A stretch of DNA of 64,000 bases from Levilinea sp. (GCA_029975215.1 JARKPO010000005.1:248001-312000), one strand, 5' to 3'. Counted from the stretch's first letter, positions 8,994-16,916 are shown. Numbers and translations: made by a program. Notes: generated by a model from the letters alone, not told the origin.

Positions 8994-9692
8994 TCAATGC
9001 GAATCCCGCACTCGCAAGGCGCGCAGCATATCCTGTGCGCCGGCCAGCGGGTTGACCATGGACATTGGATTGATAAAGATCTGTTGCACCAACATCGAAA
9101 AATAACCGAGAGGCACGATCAGCCATAAAGCCCACAGCAGAATGGTGGTCACGTTGCTGCGGGTGTTGGCAATTACAACTGCGGCGCTCTCCGAAGAACC
9201 GATCAACGCAGCCCACTGCTCGGGGGTCAGGCCAGCGGTGTAGCCCAGGTAGATGCGGCTGCCGATGACTGCAAGTGCATACATGGCGATGCCAGCCTTG
9301 ACGTACCACAACAGGTTGAAACGCTGGGCTGATAACGCCAGGATAGCCGCCAGCCCAGACACCCACATGGCTGCGCCGATCCAGGGCACCGGCGCGCCCA
9401 TATCCCACTGGGCGATGATCCAGGCAGCCAGCACCATGCCCGTCATCACCTGGGCTGTGCGCGGCATCTTCCCACTCGAGTCGCCGGCGGAACCGCGCTC
9501 ACTGCGGCGTGGCCGGAAACCGGCACGTTGCTGGATTTCCGCATCGGGCAGCCACGCCATCAGCAAGGCACATACCAGGCTGGTCAGGGCAGGCATATGG
9601 GCAGCCAGCCAGTACAGGATAACCAGGGCGCCGTTAGCCAGGTACACCGGCAGGTCGGTCAGCAATAACCCAATGCGATCCAGCTCGTTCAT
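8994..9692 (-). CDS. Polytopic membrane protein, possibly VirB6-like
   Basis: This is a 232-residue protein with about six hydrophobic segments (around residues 12-45, 78-95, 100-120, 127-150 and 172-200). The start is the ATG at 9690-9692, which forms an ATGA overlap with the preceding secreted-protein gene; upstream in-frame starts would lie deep inside that gene. A polar Arg-rich loop (about residues 55-75) separates the first pair from the rest. A multi-spanning protein between a TcpC/VirB8-like gene and a VirB4-like ATPase fits the VirB6/TrbL position. That is inference from context and topology only; I see no diagnostic motif. Confidence 0.6.
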   Translation of the reverse strand: MNELDRIGLLLTDLPVYLANGALVILYWLAAHMPALTSLVCALLMAWLPDAEIQQRAGFRPRRSERGSAGDSSGKMPRTAQVMTGMVLAAWIIAQWDMGAPVPWIGAAMWVSGLAAILALSAQRFNLLWYVKAGIAMYALAVIGSRIYLGYTAGLTPEQWAALIGSSESAAVVIANTRSNVTTILLWALWLIVPLGYFSMLVQQIFINPMSMVNPLAGAQDMLRALRVRDSH

Positions 9693-11047
9693 GGAGCGCC
9701 TGCCGGGAGCAGAGTGACCAGGGTGACATAAACCTGCATGGCGTCCTCGGTGAAGAGCACCCTGGGTTGTGTAATGGGGATGGACACCCCGTTCCAGTTG
9801 AAGAACGTGCCGGCCGTGTACACCCACATCCTCAGGTTGAAGGTGCCCGGATCGGCAAAGGGCACGTTGAGCACCTGGGCTTCGGCTGTGCAGACGCCAT
9901 TGCCGCCGCATCCGCCGCTCATTTGAGCCATCGCCGGCACCAGGTTGAAGCGCGGCTGGTGGATGTAGGCTTCGTAATACTTGCTCGCCAGGTCGTTCAA
10001 AATCCAGTAGCGGCTTTCCGGGCTGAGCTGGGCGTTTGCCTGCACCTCGGTAATTGCCTCGGGCAAGACTTCCACATGTTCGATGCAGTGGATTTCGCCA
10101 TCGACAACCTCATAACCCGGGTTGTTCTCCATCGACGGGTCCCAGTTGTTGTCATAGCGGCTCCCAGGGCCGGGACAGCCACCGCCATTGCCGGAACTGG
10201 TGGTCTCGCAGGTGGGCGGATCTTGGATTTGCTCGTACCAGGTGAAAATCACGGGAGGAATGCTCGCCTGAGCCTGGATATCTGCACCGCGTTTTTCTGG
10301 ATCCTGGCCGACCACCAACGGATTCTCCGGTGCAACCTTCTGGATCGTCAGGGTCGCGGGCGCCTGGGTGATGGTCGGTGCGGGGCAGATGGGCGTTTCG
10401 GGCAGGCAACCACCATCTTCACAGTCAGCCAGTAAACCGGCGCAGCCGCCAGGAATACTTTCGCAATCTGCGACGCCATTCAGGTAAAGCAGCAAGGCGT
10501 TGACGAGAAAACCGCTATCGAATGACATGATCATGATTTCGAAAAAGAAATTGCGGTTGATGATCGACCAGATATCTTCCCGCCCATCGATCACCGCCTG
10601 GAAAAATTCCGCCGGATCGGTGTAGCCCTGCGACACCAATTGAGCAAGCTGATCCGAGGTCAAGGAAGGCCCAACCAGCATTGCCAGGATCGAGGCGCCG
10701 TTCCCCAGCATGCTTTCGGCATTGGTCAAGCCGCTCTCGACCGGATGCAAAGCCATGAAGAAGAGCGTGGCCGGCGAGGGCAGCACGACGATATTCCCGG
10801 TTGGCGTCTGATAGCGGTGATAGGTGGCGTCCAGGTCGATCACCAGGCCGCCTGGTAGGGTGATATCCATCCAATCCGCTGGCTCGGATATTGTCCCGAG
10901 GTCGGTCAGTTGATCCCAGGCAATCGAACCATCCGGGTTGAGGAAATCACCCCAGGGCGAGTCGCCTTCATCCGCCCGGACATCCTGGGTGGGCGCAACC
11001 AGAGCGGCAAGGAAAGAAATCAGGAGGATAAAACGGATGGTCTTCAT
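9689..11047 (-). CDS. Secreted Cys-rich protein of the transfer operon
   Basis: This 452-residue protein has a clear signal peptide (MKTIRFILLISFLAALVAPT, cleavage probably near VRA-DE). The mature part contains many cysteines, including a cluster CESIPGGCAGLLADCEDGGC and a later GGCGGNGVC. There is no strong second membrane segment apart from moderate hydrophobic stretches near residues 85-115 and 175-195. I do not recognise a family. ATGA overlaps on both sides (11044-11047 and 9689-9692) tie it tightly to the TcpC-like gene before it and the polytopic gene after it. A surface-exposed or channel-associated role with disulfides is likely. The C-terminal domain repeats aromatic beta-strand-like segments (FNLRMWVYTAGTFFNWNGVS). 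Confidence 0.65.
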   Translation of the reverse strand: MKTIRFILLISFLAALVAPTQDVRADEGDSPWGDFLNPDGSIAWDQLTDLGTISEPADWMDITLPGGLVIDLDATYHRYQTPTGNIVVLPSPATLFFMALHPVESGLTNAESMLGNGASILAMLVGPSLTSDQLAQLVSQGYTDPAEFFQAVIDGREDIWSIINRNFFFEIMIMSFDSGFLVNALLLYLNGVADCESIPGGCAGLLADCEDGGCLPETPICPAPTITQAPATLTIQKVAPENPLVVGQDPEKRGADIQAQASIPPVIFTWYEQIQDPPTCETTSSGNGGGCPGPGSRYDNNWDPSMENNPGYEVVDGEIHCIEHVEVLPEAITEVQANAQLSPESRYWILNDLASKYYEAYIHQPRFNLVPAMAQMSGGCGGNGVCTAEAQVLNVPFADPGTFNLRMWVYTAGTFFNWNGVSIPITQPRVLFTEDAMQVYVTLVTLLPAGAP

Positions 11048-11640
11048 GGCTGGCCTCCGTCTGTCGAAAATGCCTGGAGCTCTTCATCGGTCAGAAAGCG
11101 CTCGAACTTCCAGGATCCATTTTCTTTGATCACCAGAGCCAGGGCGGGGAAATCTGTGATGGGCTCTTTCTGCATCGGCCAGGGAGACGAGAGCTGAATG
11201 TTCAAGCGCCAGACCTGCATGGGGGCGTTATTCCGGGTGCTGGCAACCTGCTCCTGGACTTTCTCCTGGGCAGAGATTTCCACGGTTGTAGCGATCTTCT
11301 CCTCTTCGAGCTGGCTCCACAGGTTGGGGACGATGACGTTCTGATAGACGATACAACCGGTTTGGGTGCTCACCGAGCAAAGTTGGTCCAGCCAGTGCTG
11401 TTGACCTTTTGCATAATCCACGGTGTAAAAGGCTTTAGCGCCGGCAAGGGCGGCATCCCTGGCAGCGGCATCCTCGGCTTCCGATTGATCAACCGATGGA
11501 GAAGAAGTTGTGACAGCCTCGCCAGCCTGCGCCAGGGAGCCGCCGTAGAACTGCGGCGCGAACCAGATCGCCGCCGCGACCAGACCGATCAAAACCAGGC
11601 CGAGGATGATATAGCGCTTTGGAATGACGATTTCGCTCAC
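11044..11640 (-). CDS. Membrane-anchored TcpC/VirB8-like protein
   Basis: This 198-residue protein starts at a GTG (11638-11640) with GGAGGTGG upstream. A single membrane segment (about residues 8-27, YIILGLVLIGLVAAAIWFAP) is followed by an Ala/Ser-rich linker. A C-terminal domain of about 130 residues has the alternating helix and strand pattern of NTF2-like folds (KAFYTVDYAKGQQHWLDQLC). VirB8/TcpC proteins have this layout and scaffold type IV secretion channels. The fold assignment is inference; the topology and operon position support it. The gene is the first of the long transfer operon after the putative promoter at 11833-11860, and a terminator-like hairpin lies in its leader. Confidence 0.6.
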   Translation of the reverse strand: MSEIVIPKRYIILGLVLIGLVAAAIWFAPQFYGGSLAQAGEAVTTSSPSVDQSEAEDAAARDAALAGAKAFYTVDYAKGQQHWLDQLCSVSTQTGCIVYQNVIVPNLWSQLEEEKIATTVEISAQEKVQEQVASTRNNAPMQVWRLNIQLSSPWPMQKEPITDFPALALVIKENGSWKFERFLTDEELQAFSTDGGQP

Positions 11641-11661
11641 GATGCCACCTCCACTTTTGCC

Positions 11662-11715
11662 AGAAAACAAAAAACGCCACCGCTGCATTCGCTCCCAAGC
11701 GAATGCCACGTGTGG
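11662..11715 (-). terminator. Hairpin plus U-run in the leader of the transfer operon
   Basis: On the minus strand, GCATTCGC (11699-11706) pairs perfectly with GCGAATGC (11685-11692) around a 6-nt loop, and GCCAC/GTGGC arms extend it. The T-run GTTTTTTGTTTTC follows. It looks like a Rho-independent terminator, but it sits between the putative promoter and the first start codon (11640). It may be an attenuator, or simply the terminator of the upstream gene if a second promoter lies downstream. Confidence 0.55.
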
Positions 11716-11832
11716 CGCATTGGTCGACCAACGATGACCAGACGGACTGCTTCAGTCGTTCTGGCTTTGCTGTTCCGCACGAGGGCAGAAGGGCAAACGT
11801 TTCGAAAACTGGCCTATTTGGTTGTGATTATT

Positions 11833-11860
11833 AGTTTACACGATTTCGCTTATTTGTCAA
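11833..11860 (-). promoter_or_regulatory. Sigma-70-type promoter for the transfer operon
   Basis: On the minus strand, TTGACA (11855-11860) is followed after 16 nt by TAAACT (11833-11838). The -35 box is perfect and the -10 box matches 4 of 6. It lies directly downstream of the preceding gene and about 190 nt before the TcpC-like start. Confidence 0.5.
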
Positions 11861-11872
11861 CCCCTGTTTTGG

Positions 11873-12346
11873 TTAAGGTTTGCTAACACCAGGCACGGAT
11901 GGCGGTTTCAGATTGCACTCCGGCATGACCGTGGGCAGGTGCTGGGTCACCCAGGCCTCCCAGGAGACGTCCTCCACCAGCCGCCACCAGGTATCCGGCG
12001 CATCAGCCCAGCCGATATCCTTGGGGATCGACGGATCGGGCTGTGTGTGCCTGGCGAGGTAACTCTCCGGATAGATGCCGACGTAGGTGTACAAAGCCGG
12101 GTAGAGCGGCACTGCGATGGCAAAGCTGGTGAAGTGCAGTCGCTGGCATTTTGCCGGCAGCTCGCGGATGGCGCCGATCCGCTCGCGCACAAACTGCCAG
12201 TAGGTCATGCCGTCCGCGCCGTCGAGCTGCATGGGCTGGGAACCCCGATATGCCACGAAAGCGATAACGACCAGCCCGGCGATCGGGACGAGCGCCAATA
12301 GCAGGCGAATAAAAACTCCAAGGGCGGAAAACAATGAGCGAATCAT
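11873..12346 (-). CDS. Membrane-anchored protein of unknown function
   Basis: This 157-residue protein has an N-terminal hydrophobic segment (about residues 8-32, ALGVFIRLLLALVPIAGLVVIAFV, seen here in part) and a soluble C-terminal part rich in Trp, Tyr and Pro. I do not recognise a family. It precedes the putative promoter of the transfer operon and is separated from the next gene by 230 nt, so it may be its own transcription unit. Its promoter region lies in the repeat-bearing 12347-12720 stretch. A likely TTGACA box (minus strand, near 12380) is present but its -10 partner is weak. Confidence 0.55.
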   Translation of the reverse strand: MIRSLFSALGVFIRLLLALVPIAGLVVIAFVAYRGSQPMQLDGADGMTYWQFVRERIGAIRELPAKCQRLHFTSFAIAVPLYPALYTYVGIYPESYLARHTQPDPSIPKDIGWADAPDTWWRLVEDVSWEAWVTQHLPTVMPECNLKPPSVPGVSKP

Positions 12347-12449
12347 CGATAGCTCTATGAATTAATTTTACAACCAATTGTCAACAACTATCGTCCGATT
12401 TACTGTGGGTTAGAGTACTCGACTGGTTCAATCCCTCCTTAAGCCGTTA

Positions 12450-12496
12450 CCCCGGTTTACACCAGGTGCGTTCCGGGTTTATACCGGGGGGAATAC
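12450..12496. repeat. Short repeats built on CCGG-GTTTAYACC
   Basis: CCCCGGTTTACACC (12450-12463) and CCGGGTTTATACC (12473-12485) are direct repeats 23 nt apart. They are followed by TACACCACCCCGG (12494-12506), which carries the same words rearranged. They lie in a 500-nt gene-free stretch (12347-12861) upstream of the leftward gene, so an operator or replication-linked site is possible. I see no gene in the rest of this stretch. Confidence 0.3.
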
Positions 12497-12723
12497 ACCA
12501 CCCCGGATTCAGATGCGGAGACTCTATCATCCCTTCTTTCTAAATTCAGCGCGTCTCGACCAAAACCGAATCTCCCTGAACTGCTCTTTTGTCTGAATTT
12601 CCGGCTTGTGCGAGGGGCTTTTTGGCTATAAAATTAACATAAAATTGTTCTTCTGATGGCGAATTCGACCTCATAGTGTGTCTTTAATCTCGAATGCGCA
12701 GGTACGTTTCCTGAGACGGCTTA

Positions 12724-12808
12724 GGTCAACTCGGATTGATGTGGCGGCGCGTTGAACTGGGCTTCGACATTGGCTTTTTCCGCCACATCAATCCTTAAAT
12801 CGTTGGGC
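12724..12808. other. Probable degenerate attC site at the left edge of the cassette array
   Basis: The right box GTTGGGC (12802-12808) fits the attC R' consensus GTTRRRY. A weaker left box GGTCAAC (12724-12730) carries the required AAC. Between them is a perfect 15-bp inverted repeat, 12733-12747 against 12780-12794, with a 32-nt loop. The size (85 bp) is within the attC range, but the usual extrahelical base is absent and the outer boxes pair poorly, so this could be a worn attC or an unrelated hairpin. Confidence 0.4.
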
Positions 12809-12861
12809 GGCACGATCACGCACAGTGAAGCCGTTGTCTCTCCCGACAAGGAGTTAACCAG

Positions 12862-13569
12862 ATGGCACAACTCACTCCAGAGAAGAACGCGACATCGTCA
12901 ATCGGTGTCAACCTTGCGCTGGGTTTCTGGTCGGCGGTCCTCGTTACGATCTTCAACGTAGTCTCGTCCATTCTGATGATTCCCTCGTGGTTTCTCAATC
13001 CGATCACTCCCTGGCAGGGCATCGAACCCTATGCCGCCAGCTTCGACTTCTTCCAGATCGCGTCGATGCTGCCGGGCTTTTTGGTGGTACTGCCATTCCT
13101 GCCCATGATGGCCGCCATCCACTACTCGTCTCAAAGCGATCGGAGGGTGTTCACCTTGCTTGGTGTCGCTTTCGCAGGCATTGCTGTCGCCATGCTCGGC
13201 TTCCAGTACTACTCGCAGATTACCGTTGTCCAGTACAACCTCACTACCGGTGATCAGTCCGCACTCGGCCTCTTCGTGCTCGGCAATCCCCATTCATTCT
13301 TCTGGCCGCTGGAGGCGCTGGGCTACGGCTTCATGGGGCTGTCAACGCTCTTCGCAGCCTTTGCCTTCACCGGGGGCTCCCCTGAGCGGTGGATCCGCGC
13401 CCTATTCATTGCCAACGGTGCACTTGGGATTGGAGGCATAGTAGCTTACCCGCTAGAGGTCACCGTGATTGCCGTGCTCTCTGGGTTGGCCCTGTGGACG
13501 CTCGTCTTCCCGGCCTCGACCATCCTTCTCGCCATCAGTTTCAGGCGAAGGATGCGCAGGAGCACCTGA
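12862..13569 (+). CDS. Integron cassette gene 1: six-span membrane protein
   Basis: This is a 235-residue protein with about six membrane segments and a basic C-terminal tail (RRRMRRST). I do not recognise its family with certainty; the hydrophobic layout recalls uncharacterised DUF4386-like membrane proteins. AAGGAG lies 8 nt before the ATG. It is on the plus strand while the flanking element genes run leftward, it has no visible promoter of its own, and its stop codon is followed 10 nt later by an attC site. This is the build of an integron gene cassette, spanning about 12802-13638. Confidence 0.7.
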   Translation: MAQLTPEKNATSSIGVNLALGFWSAVLVTIFNVVSSILMIPSWFLNPITPWQGIEPYAASFDFFQIASMLPGFLVVLPFLPMMAAIHYSSQSDRRVFTLLGVAFAGIAVAMLGFQYYSQITVVQYNLTTGDQSALGLFVLGNPHSFFWPLEALGYGFMGLSTLFAAFAFTGGSPERWIRALFIANGALGIGGIVAYPLEVTVIAVLSGLALWTLVFPASTILLAISFRRRMRRST

Positions 13570-13578
13570 ATCCGTGCC

Positions 13579-13645
13579 GCCTAACAAACAATGCGTGGAG
13601 CCGACAGCGACTTCGGCGCTGCGGCTTGAGCGCAAATGGTTAGCC
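13579..13645 (+). other. attC recombination site of cassette 1
   Basis: Left outer box GCCTAAC (13579-13585) and right outer box GTTAGCC (13639-13645) surround inner arms GAGCCGACAGCG and CGCTGCGGCTT. The inner arms pair with one unpaired A in the left arm, the extrahelical base seen in classical attC sites such as that of aadA cassettes, whose order of boxes (AAGCCGAC then GCGGCTT) is nearly the same. The site begins 10 nt after the stop codon of the preceding gene. Confidence 0.85.
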
Positions 13646-13685
13646 TGCTCGCTGCAATCGTAGTCTTCAGAAAGGTCTGGTCTTT

Positions 13686-14504
13686 ATGCCATCTATCGGG
13701 GATATAGCTCTTACAATCGCTCCATATGTTATTGGGTTTCTTGTTGCTTTCGTCGGCTTCATCGCTTTCAGCCTCAGTAGACAACGGAAACTGTTCAACT
13801 TTCTCGGAGCCGACAAAAAAGCGAGACAATCAGTCGTTTATCTTTCCAGTCTCCTTATCCCGCGCGGTTGTGCTGTCGGCTTTGATGGATTCCCGCGCTC
13901 ATATCAAGGAATTACTATCCCAATCGAGGAACTCAGCATCAGTGCGCGACTTGCAAAAGCCTTGACGGTTGACGCATTCGAGTACATTCCACCTGTCGTC
14001 AGAAAATCTCTCCAGGAGAAATACGCTTTCTTCCGCCCCTTGACTGTAAGCGTCAATGCCAGCCCAATGCAAGAAAGTGAAATAAATTTTTCAACTCGTT
14101 CAATAATCACTGCTGGCAGTCAGGGCTACAATGTAGTTACGAACTACTGTGTCATTCATAACCTTGTCCAGTTGCAAATGTCTCATAACGGAACAGCTAT
14201 CCAAGTAATGAAGGGAAAGGATGAGGGCGAAGTTATACGGCCAGCCAGTAATCAACACGATATAGCAATACTTGAACGGGTAATTGACCATACACGCAAC
14301 GATACCACAATTATTATTGGGGCTGGCCTTGGCGTAATTGGAACAATGGGTGCAATCCAGTATTTGATTGACCATTGGCAAGAGTTAGACAAAGCGTACC
14401 GCAATCGCGAGTTTGCTTTGGTGCTTCAGTTTGGACCCACAGGCAAACTCTCATTTGAAGACATTCTGAAAGGCACTATTGTCCGGCGCATTCCCGAAAA
14501 GTAG
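13686..14504 (+). CDS. Integron cassette gene 2: membrane-anchored protein of unknown function
   Basis: This 272-residue protein has one N-terminal membrane segment (about residues 9-32) and a soluble domain. The domain contains ordered Gly-rich segments (GSQGYN near residue 140, IIIGAGLGVIGTMGA near 216-230) and ends in a strand-rich stretch. Such spaced Gly-rich turns suggest a nucleotide- or ligand-binding fold, which is inference; I do not recognise a named family. It is clearly AT-richer than the genes on either side. It starts 41 nt after an attC site and its stop lies 6 nt before the next one, so it fills a second cassette (about 13639-14571). A membrane anchor plus a sensor-like domain would fit a defence effector, but nothing proves it. 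Confidence 0.7.
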   Translation: MPSIGDIALTIAPYVIGFLVAFVGFIAFSLSRQRKLFNFLGADKKARQSVVYLSSLLIPRGCAVGFDGFPRSYQGITIPIEELSISARLAKALTVDAFEYIPPVVRKSLQEKYAFFRPLTVSVNASPMQESEINFSTRSIITAGSQGYNVVTNYCVIHNLVQLQMSHNGTAIQVMKGKDEGEVIRPASNQHDIAILERVIDHTRNDTTIIIGAGLGVIGTMGAIQYLIDHWQELDKAYRNREFALVLQFGPTGKLSFEDILKGTIVRRIPEK

Positions 14505-14510
14505 GGTGCG

Positions 14511-14578
14511 GGCTAACCCGTGTGTCCAGCCGACACGCTCCGCTTCGCTCCGCGTGCGGCTGAACCCAACCGTTAGCC
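14511..14578 (+). other. attC recombination site of cassette 2
   Basis: GGCTAAC (14511-14517) and GTTAGCC (14572-14578) are exact complements, and the pairing extends to 10 bp (GCGGGCTAAC with GTTAGCCCGC). Inner arms CAGCCGACACGC and GCGTGCGGCTG pair with a single extra A on the left arm, as in classical attC sites. The leftward gene ends only 25 nt to the right, so this is the right edge of the array. Confidence 0.87.
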
Positions 14579-14602
14579 CGCTCAATACACTTACAATCAA
14601 TA

Positions 14603-15862
14603 CTACCCGCGATTGCGCGCTTCAAGCCAGATGCTATCCCCCTCTCCTCGTCTCCCCGTCTGCAAATCTGCCAAATTGGTTAATGAAACGATCAGCGGTT
14701 TATTCCCCAAACAGTAATTGATCTCGCTGCGGATATTGCGCATACCGGAGCGGTTGTCACACACCACGAACATCCTTCCTCCGCTGGCCTGGTGGAAATT
14801 GCGCCACTTCGCCTGGCGCTGTTCCAGGTTTTTATCCACGTCGCGCTCCACTTCTACGAAGTGGGTTGCTCCCTGATCGTCAATGATCGCCAGGTCGGGG
14901 CGAAATAAGCCACCATCCGGCAGGGTGATCTCCGGCGGGGTCAGGTCCACCTGGTAACCCGCCTCCCGCAGCGCATCCGCAGCCTGCAGGTTGAGCAGGG
15001 TGTGCTCTGGCGACACGTGACGCTCGAGCAATAAATCATACTCGTTCGCCTGCGGCTGCTGGTTGGTGAGCAACCAGTACGCCAGGCGGCCTTGATCGGT
15101 CAGGCGCACCAGGTCTGGAAATTTGCCGCCGGTGCCGGCACCGTCGGCTGTCCACGGGCGGAATCTCTCGATCAGGCGGAGATCCTCCAGGCGCGTCATC
15201 AAAGCCTGGAGGCTGCCGCCGGCTTTCTTGATGCCGAGCAGTTCGGCTGCCTGGGCTTCGATCACCGGGCGGCGCGCCAGGCCGGTCTCGGCAATCATCC
15301 TCAGGACGCTGGCGTCGCGCTCGAAGGTTTCTGCCTGCCGCCAGATCGCCATCCAGGCTGGCTCAGGGGGATCATTTTCATTCTGGGCAGAAATTCCTGG
15401 CTCTTGTTCATCATTCTCTTGTTGTTGCTCCTGAGATACGGCGCGCAACGCGGTGAGCTGGTCCAGCAAATCGATCTTCTCAGCGTCCAGGCGGTTAATC
15501 CGGTCTTGTAACTGCTTGTTCTCTTTCTGGAGTTCCTCGTTCTGTGCAATCAATCTTTCGAATTGCTCGCGCAGGTTTTGAATACGCTGGGCGCTCTGGC
15601 TGTCATTCAATAATCCCTGAACATGGTGCAGGCGGTTGCCCACCTGCTGGCGAACCAACTGCTCCAGTTCATCTACCGGCAAGTGGTCGAGCGGGCGCCC
15701 GTTTTTCAAACGCTGATCCACTTCTTCCGGCGCAAAAGTTTCCAATAGCGATACCAGCACGCGTTGAGCCTTGCGCCAGCGCGTTTCAGCCTGCTCGCGC
15801 AGATCGGTCTGGATCGACAGCAACTGGCGCAGGTTATCTATGGTGATCTCTTCTCCAGCCAT
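14603..15862 (-). CDS. Coiled-coil, winged-helix and nuclease-fold accessory protein
   Basis: In this 419-residue protein, residues about 70-165 form a long Gln/Glu-rich coiled coil. Residues about 175-260 look like a winged-helix domain (IAETGLARRPVIEAQAAELLG). The C-terminal 130 residues resemble a PD-(D/E)XK-type fold, with RPDLAIIDD followed by THFVEVERD. The Lys of the usual ExK is absent, so catalysis is uncertain. Replication-relaxation proteins of Gram-positive conjugative elements combine a winged helix with such a fold, and that would suit this locus, but the match is by layout only. It overlaps the upstream membrane-anchor gene by 25 nt. Confidence 0.55.
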   Translation of the reverse strand: MAGEEITIDNLRQLLSIQTDLREQAETRWRKAQRVLVSLLETFAPEEVDQRLKNGRPLDHLPVDELEQLVRQQVGNRLHHVQGLLNDSQSAQRIQNLREQFERLIAQNEELQKENKQLQDRINRLDAEKIDLLDQLTALRAVSQEQQQENDEQEPGISAQNENDPPEPAWMAIWRQAETFERDASVLRMIAETGLARRPVIEAQAAELLGIKKAGGSLQALMTRLEDLRLIERFRPWTADGAGTGGKFPDLVRLTDQGRLAYWLLTNQQPQANEYDLLLERHVSPEHTLLNLQAADALREAGYQVDLTPPEITLPDGGLFRPDLAIIDDQGATHFVEVERDVDKNLEQRQAKWRNFHQASGGRMFVVCDNRSGMRNIRSEINYCLGNKPLIVSLTNLADLQTGRRGEGDSIWLEARNRG

Positions 15863-16353
15863 TGGCTTGCCTCCATGTCGCTCAGCATGTTTCGGGATTC
15901 GACCAGCCTGTCTTGCGCCTGATCATGGTTAGCGGGGTCGGGCAAACTGAGCCAGCGCAGCGCCAGGCGCGAGGCTTCCAGGTAAGATTGCGAAACAAGC
16001 TTGAGCTCTTCTTGTAAACCCACAAGCGTTGCAGGAGCGTCGTGACGGTCGATCTCCTGGATGATGCGCAGGTTGTGCTCCAGGGTGTTCTGCGCCTGGC
16101 GAGATCGGCTGAATAAATCAGACGTATCTCCAGCCAGGATCAGGGCGATCTCCCCATCCACGAGCCGCAACTCGTCCCTCCAGTGATTTACCAGCCGCCG
16201 ATATTCTTCCACCTTTTTAACATCCGGCAGCAGCAACAGCGGCCGGTTGTTCTCGTCGCGCGGCGAGGCAAACCAGCCAATCCCCAACAGAATCGCCAGA
16301 GCAGGGAGGATGAGCACCCAGATGGAAATCGTAATCTCTTCAGGCTTGTTCAT
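15838..16353 (-). CDS. Membrane-anchored helical protein
   Basis: This is a 171-residue protein with one membrane segment near the N-terminus (about residues 10-28, ISIWVLILPALAILLGIGWF). The remainder is an all-helical charged domain with heptad-like Leu spacing. I do not recognise a family. It overlaps the 3' end of the SSB-like gene by 14 nt and the 5' end of the nuclease-fold gene by 25 nt, so the three are co-translated. It could tether the DNA-binding neighbours to the membrane; this is inference. Confidence 0.55.
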   Translation of the reverse strand: MNKPEEITISIWVLILPALAILLGIGWFASPRDENNRPLLLLPDVKKVEEYRRLVNHWRDELRLVDGEIALILAGDTSDLFSRSRQAQNTLEHNLRIIQEIDRHDAPATLVGLQEELKLVSQSYLEASRLALRWLSLPDPANHDQAQDRLVESRNMLSDMEASQWLEKRSP

Positions 16354-16819
16354 CTTCGATCAAATCCTCTGGAATGGCAGCGCTGAGGTGCTCGGAGAGG
16401 TCGGCATAGTCTGTGAATCCGCCGCCACCGTTGTCTTCATCCCGATGGGAGGGGCGCAACAAGCCGCGCTGCACCAGGTCCTGGCGCACCCGCTCTCCGG
16501 TTTGCCACTCGATATTACGCAAAAAATCCACTTCAACAGCGACAATCTCAAACACCATCTTTCCATCCCGCAGGTTGCGCTGCTGGATATGACCAATCAC
16601 CCCGATCCGGCTGCCTTTGTGAACGTGCCCATAGACCAGCTCCGCCAGCGGTCCGTACACACAGACCCGCAGACCTTTGACGCCATTGGCGCCCTTGACG
16701 CCTTTGATCATCAGGTACATGCGCAGGTATTGGACCTCCTTGCCATCCAGCTTCAGGATATCGAAATAGATATCCCCGGTGATGTCGCCTTTGACCCAAA
16801 CGTGATTGTTTCTTGCCAT
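16340..16819 (-). CDS. SSB-like OB-fold protein
   Basis: This 159-residue protein starts at the ATG of MARNNHVWVKGDI, which has AGGAGG 6 nt upstream (the frame is open further but without a site). The first 110 residues have the strand pattern of an OB fold: VWVKGDITGDIYFD, then YLRMYLMIKG, then RIGVIGHIQQRNLRDGKMVFEIVAVEVDFL. This resembles single-stranded DNA-binding proteins of mobile elements. The acidic C-terminal tail (AIPEDLIEDEQA) recalls the SSB tail that recruits partners, but lacks the classic DDDIPF. It heads a three-gene operon and may protect transferred or replicating single strands. Confidence 0.6.
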   Translation of the reverse strand: MARNNHVWVKGDITGDIYFDILKLDGKEVQYLRMYLMIKGVKGANGVKGLRVCVYGPLAELVYGHVHKGSRIGVIGHIQQRNLRDGKMVFEIVAVEVDFLRNIEWQTGERVRQDLVQRGLLRPSHRDEDNGGGGFTDYADLSEHLSAAIPEDLIEDEQA

Positions 16820-16916
16820 GTACCGCCTCCTGATAAGAGGAGTTTCAATCCCAAATCGGTTATAATTAAAGCGGGCAGCGACCACAGACGGAAACGTCGT
16901 GATAACCTGCTCACCC

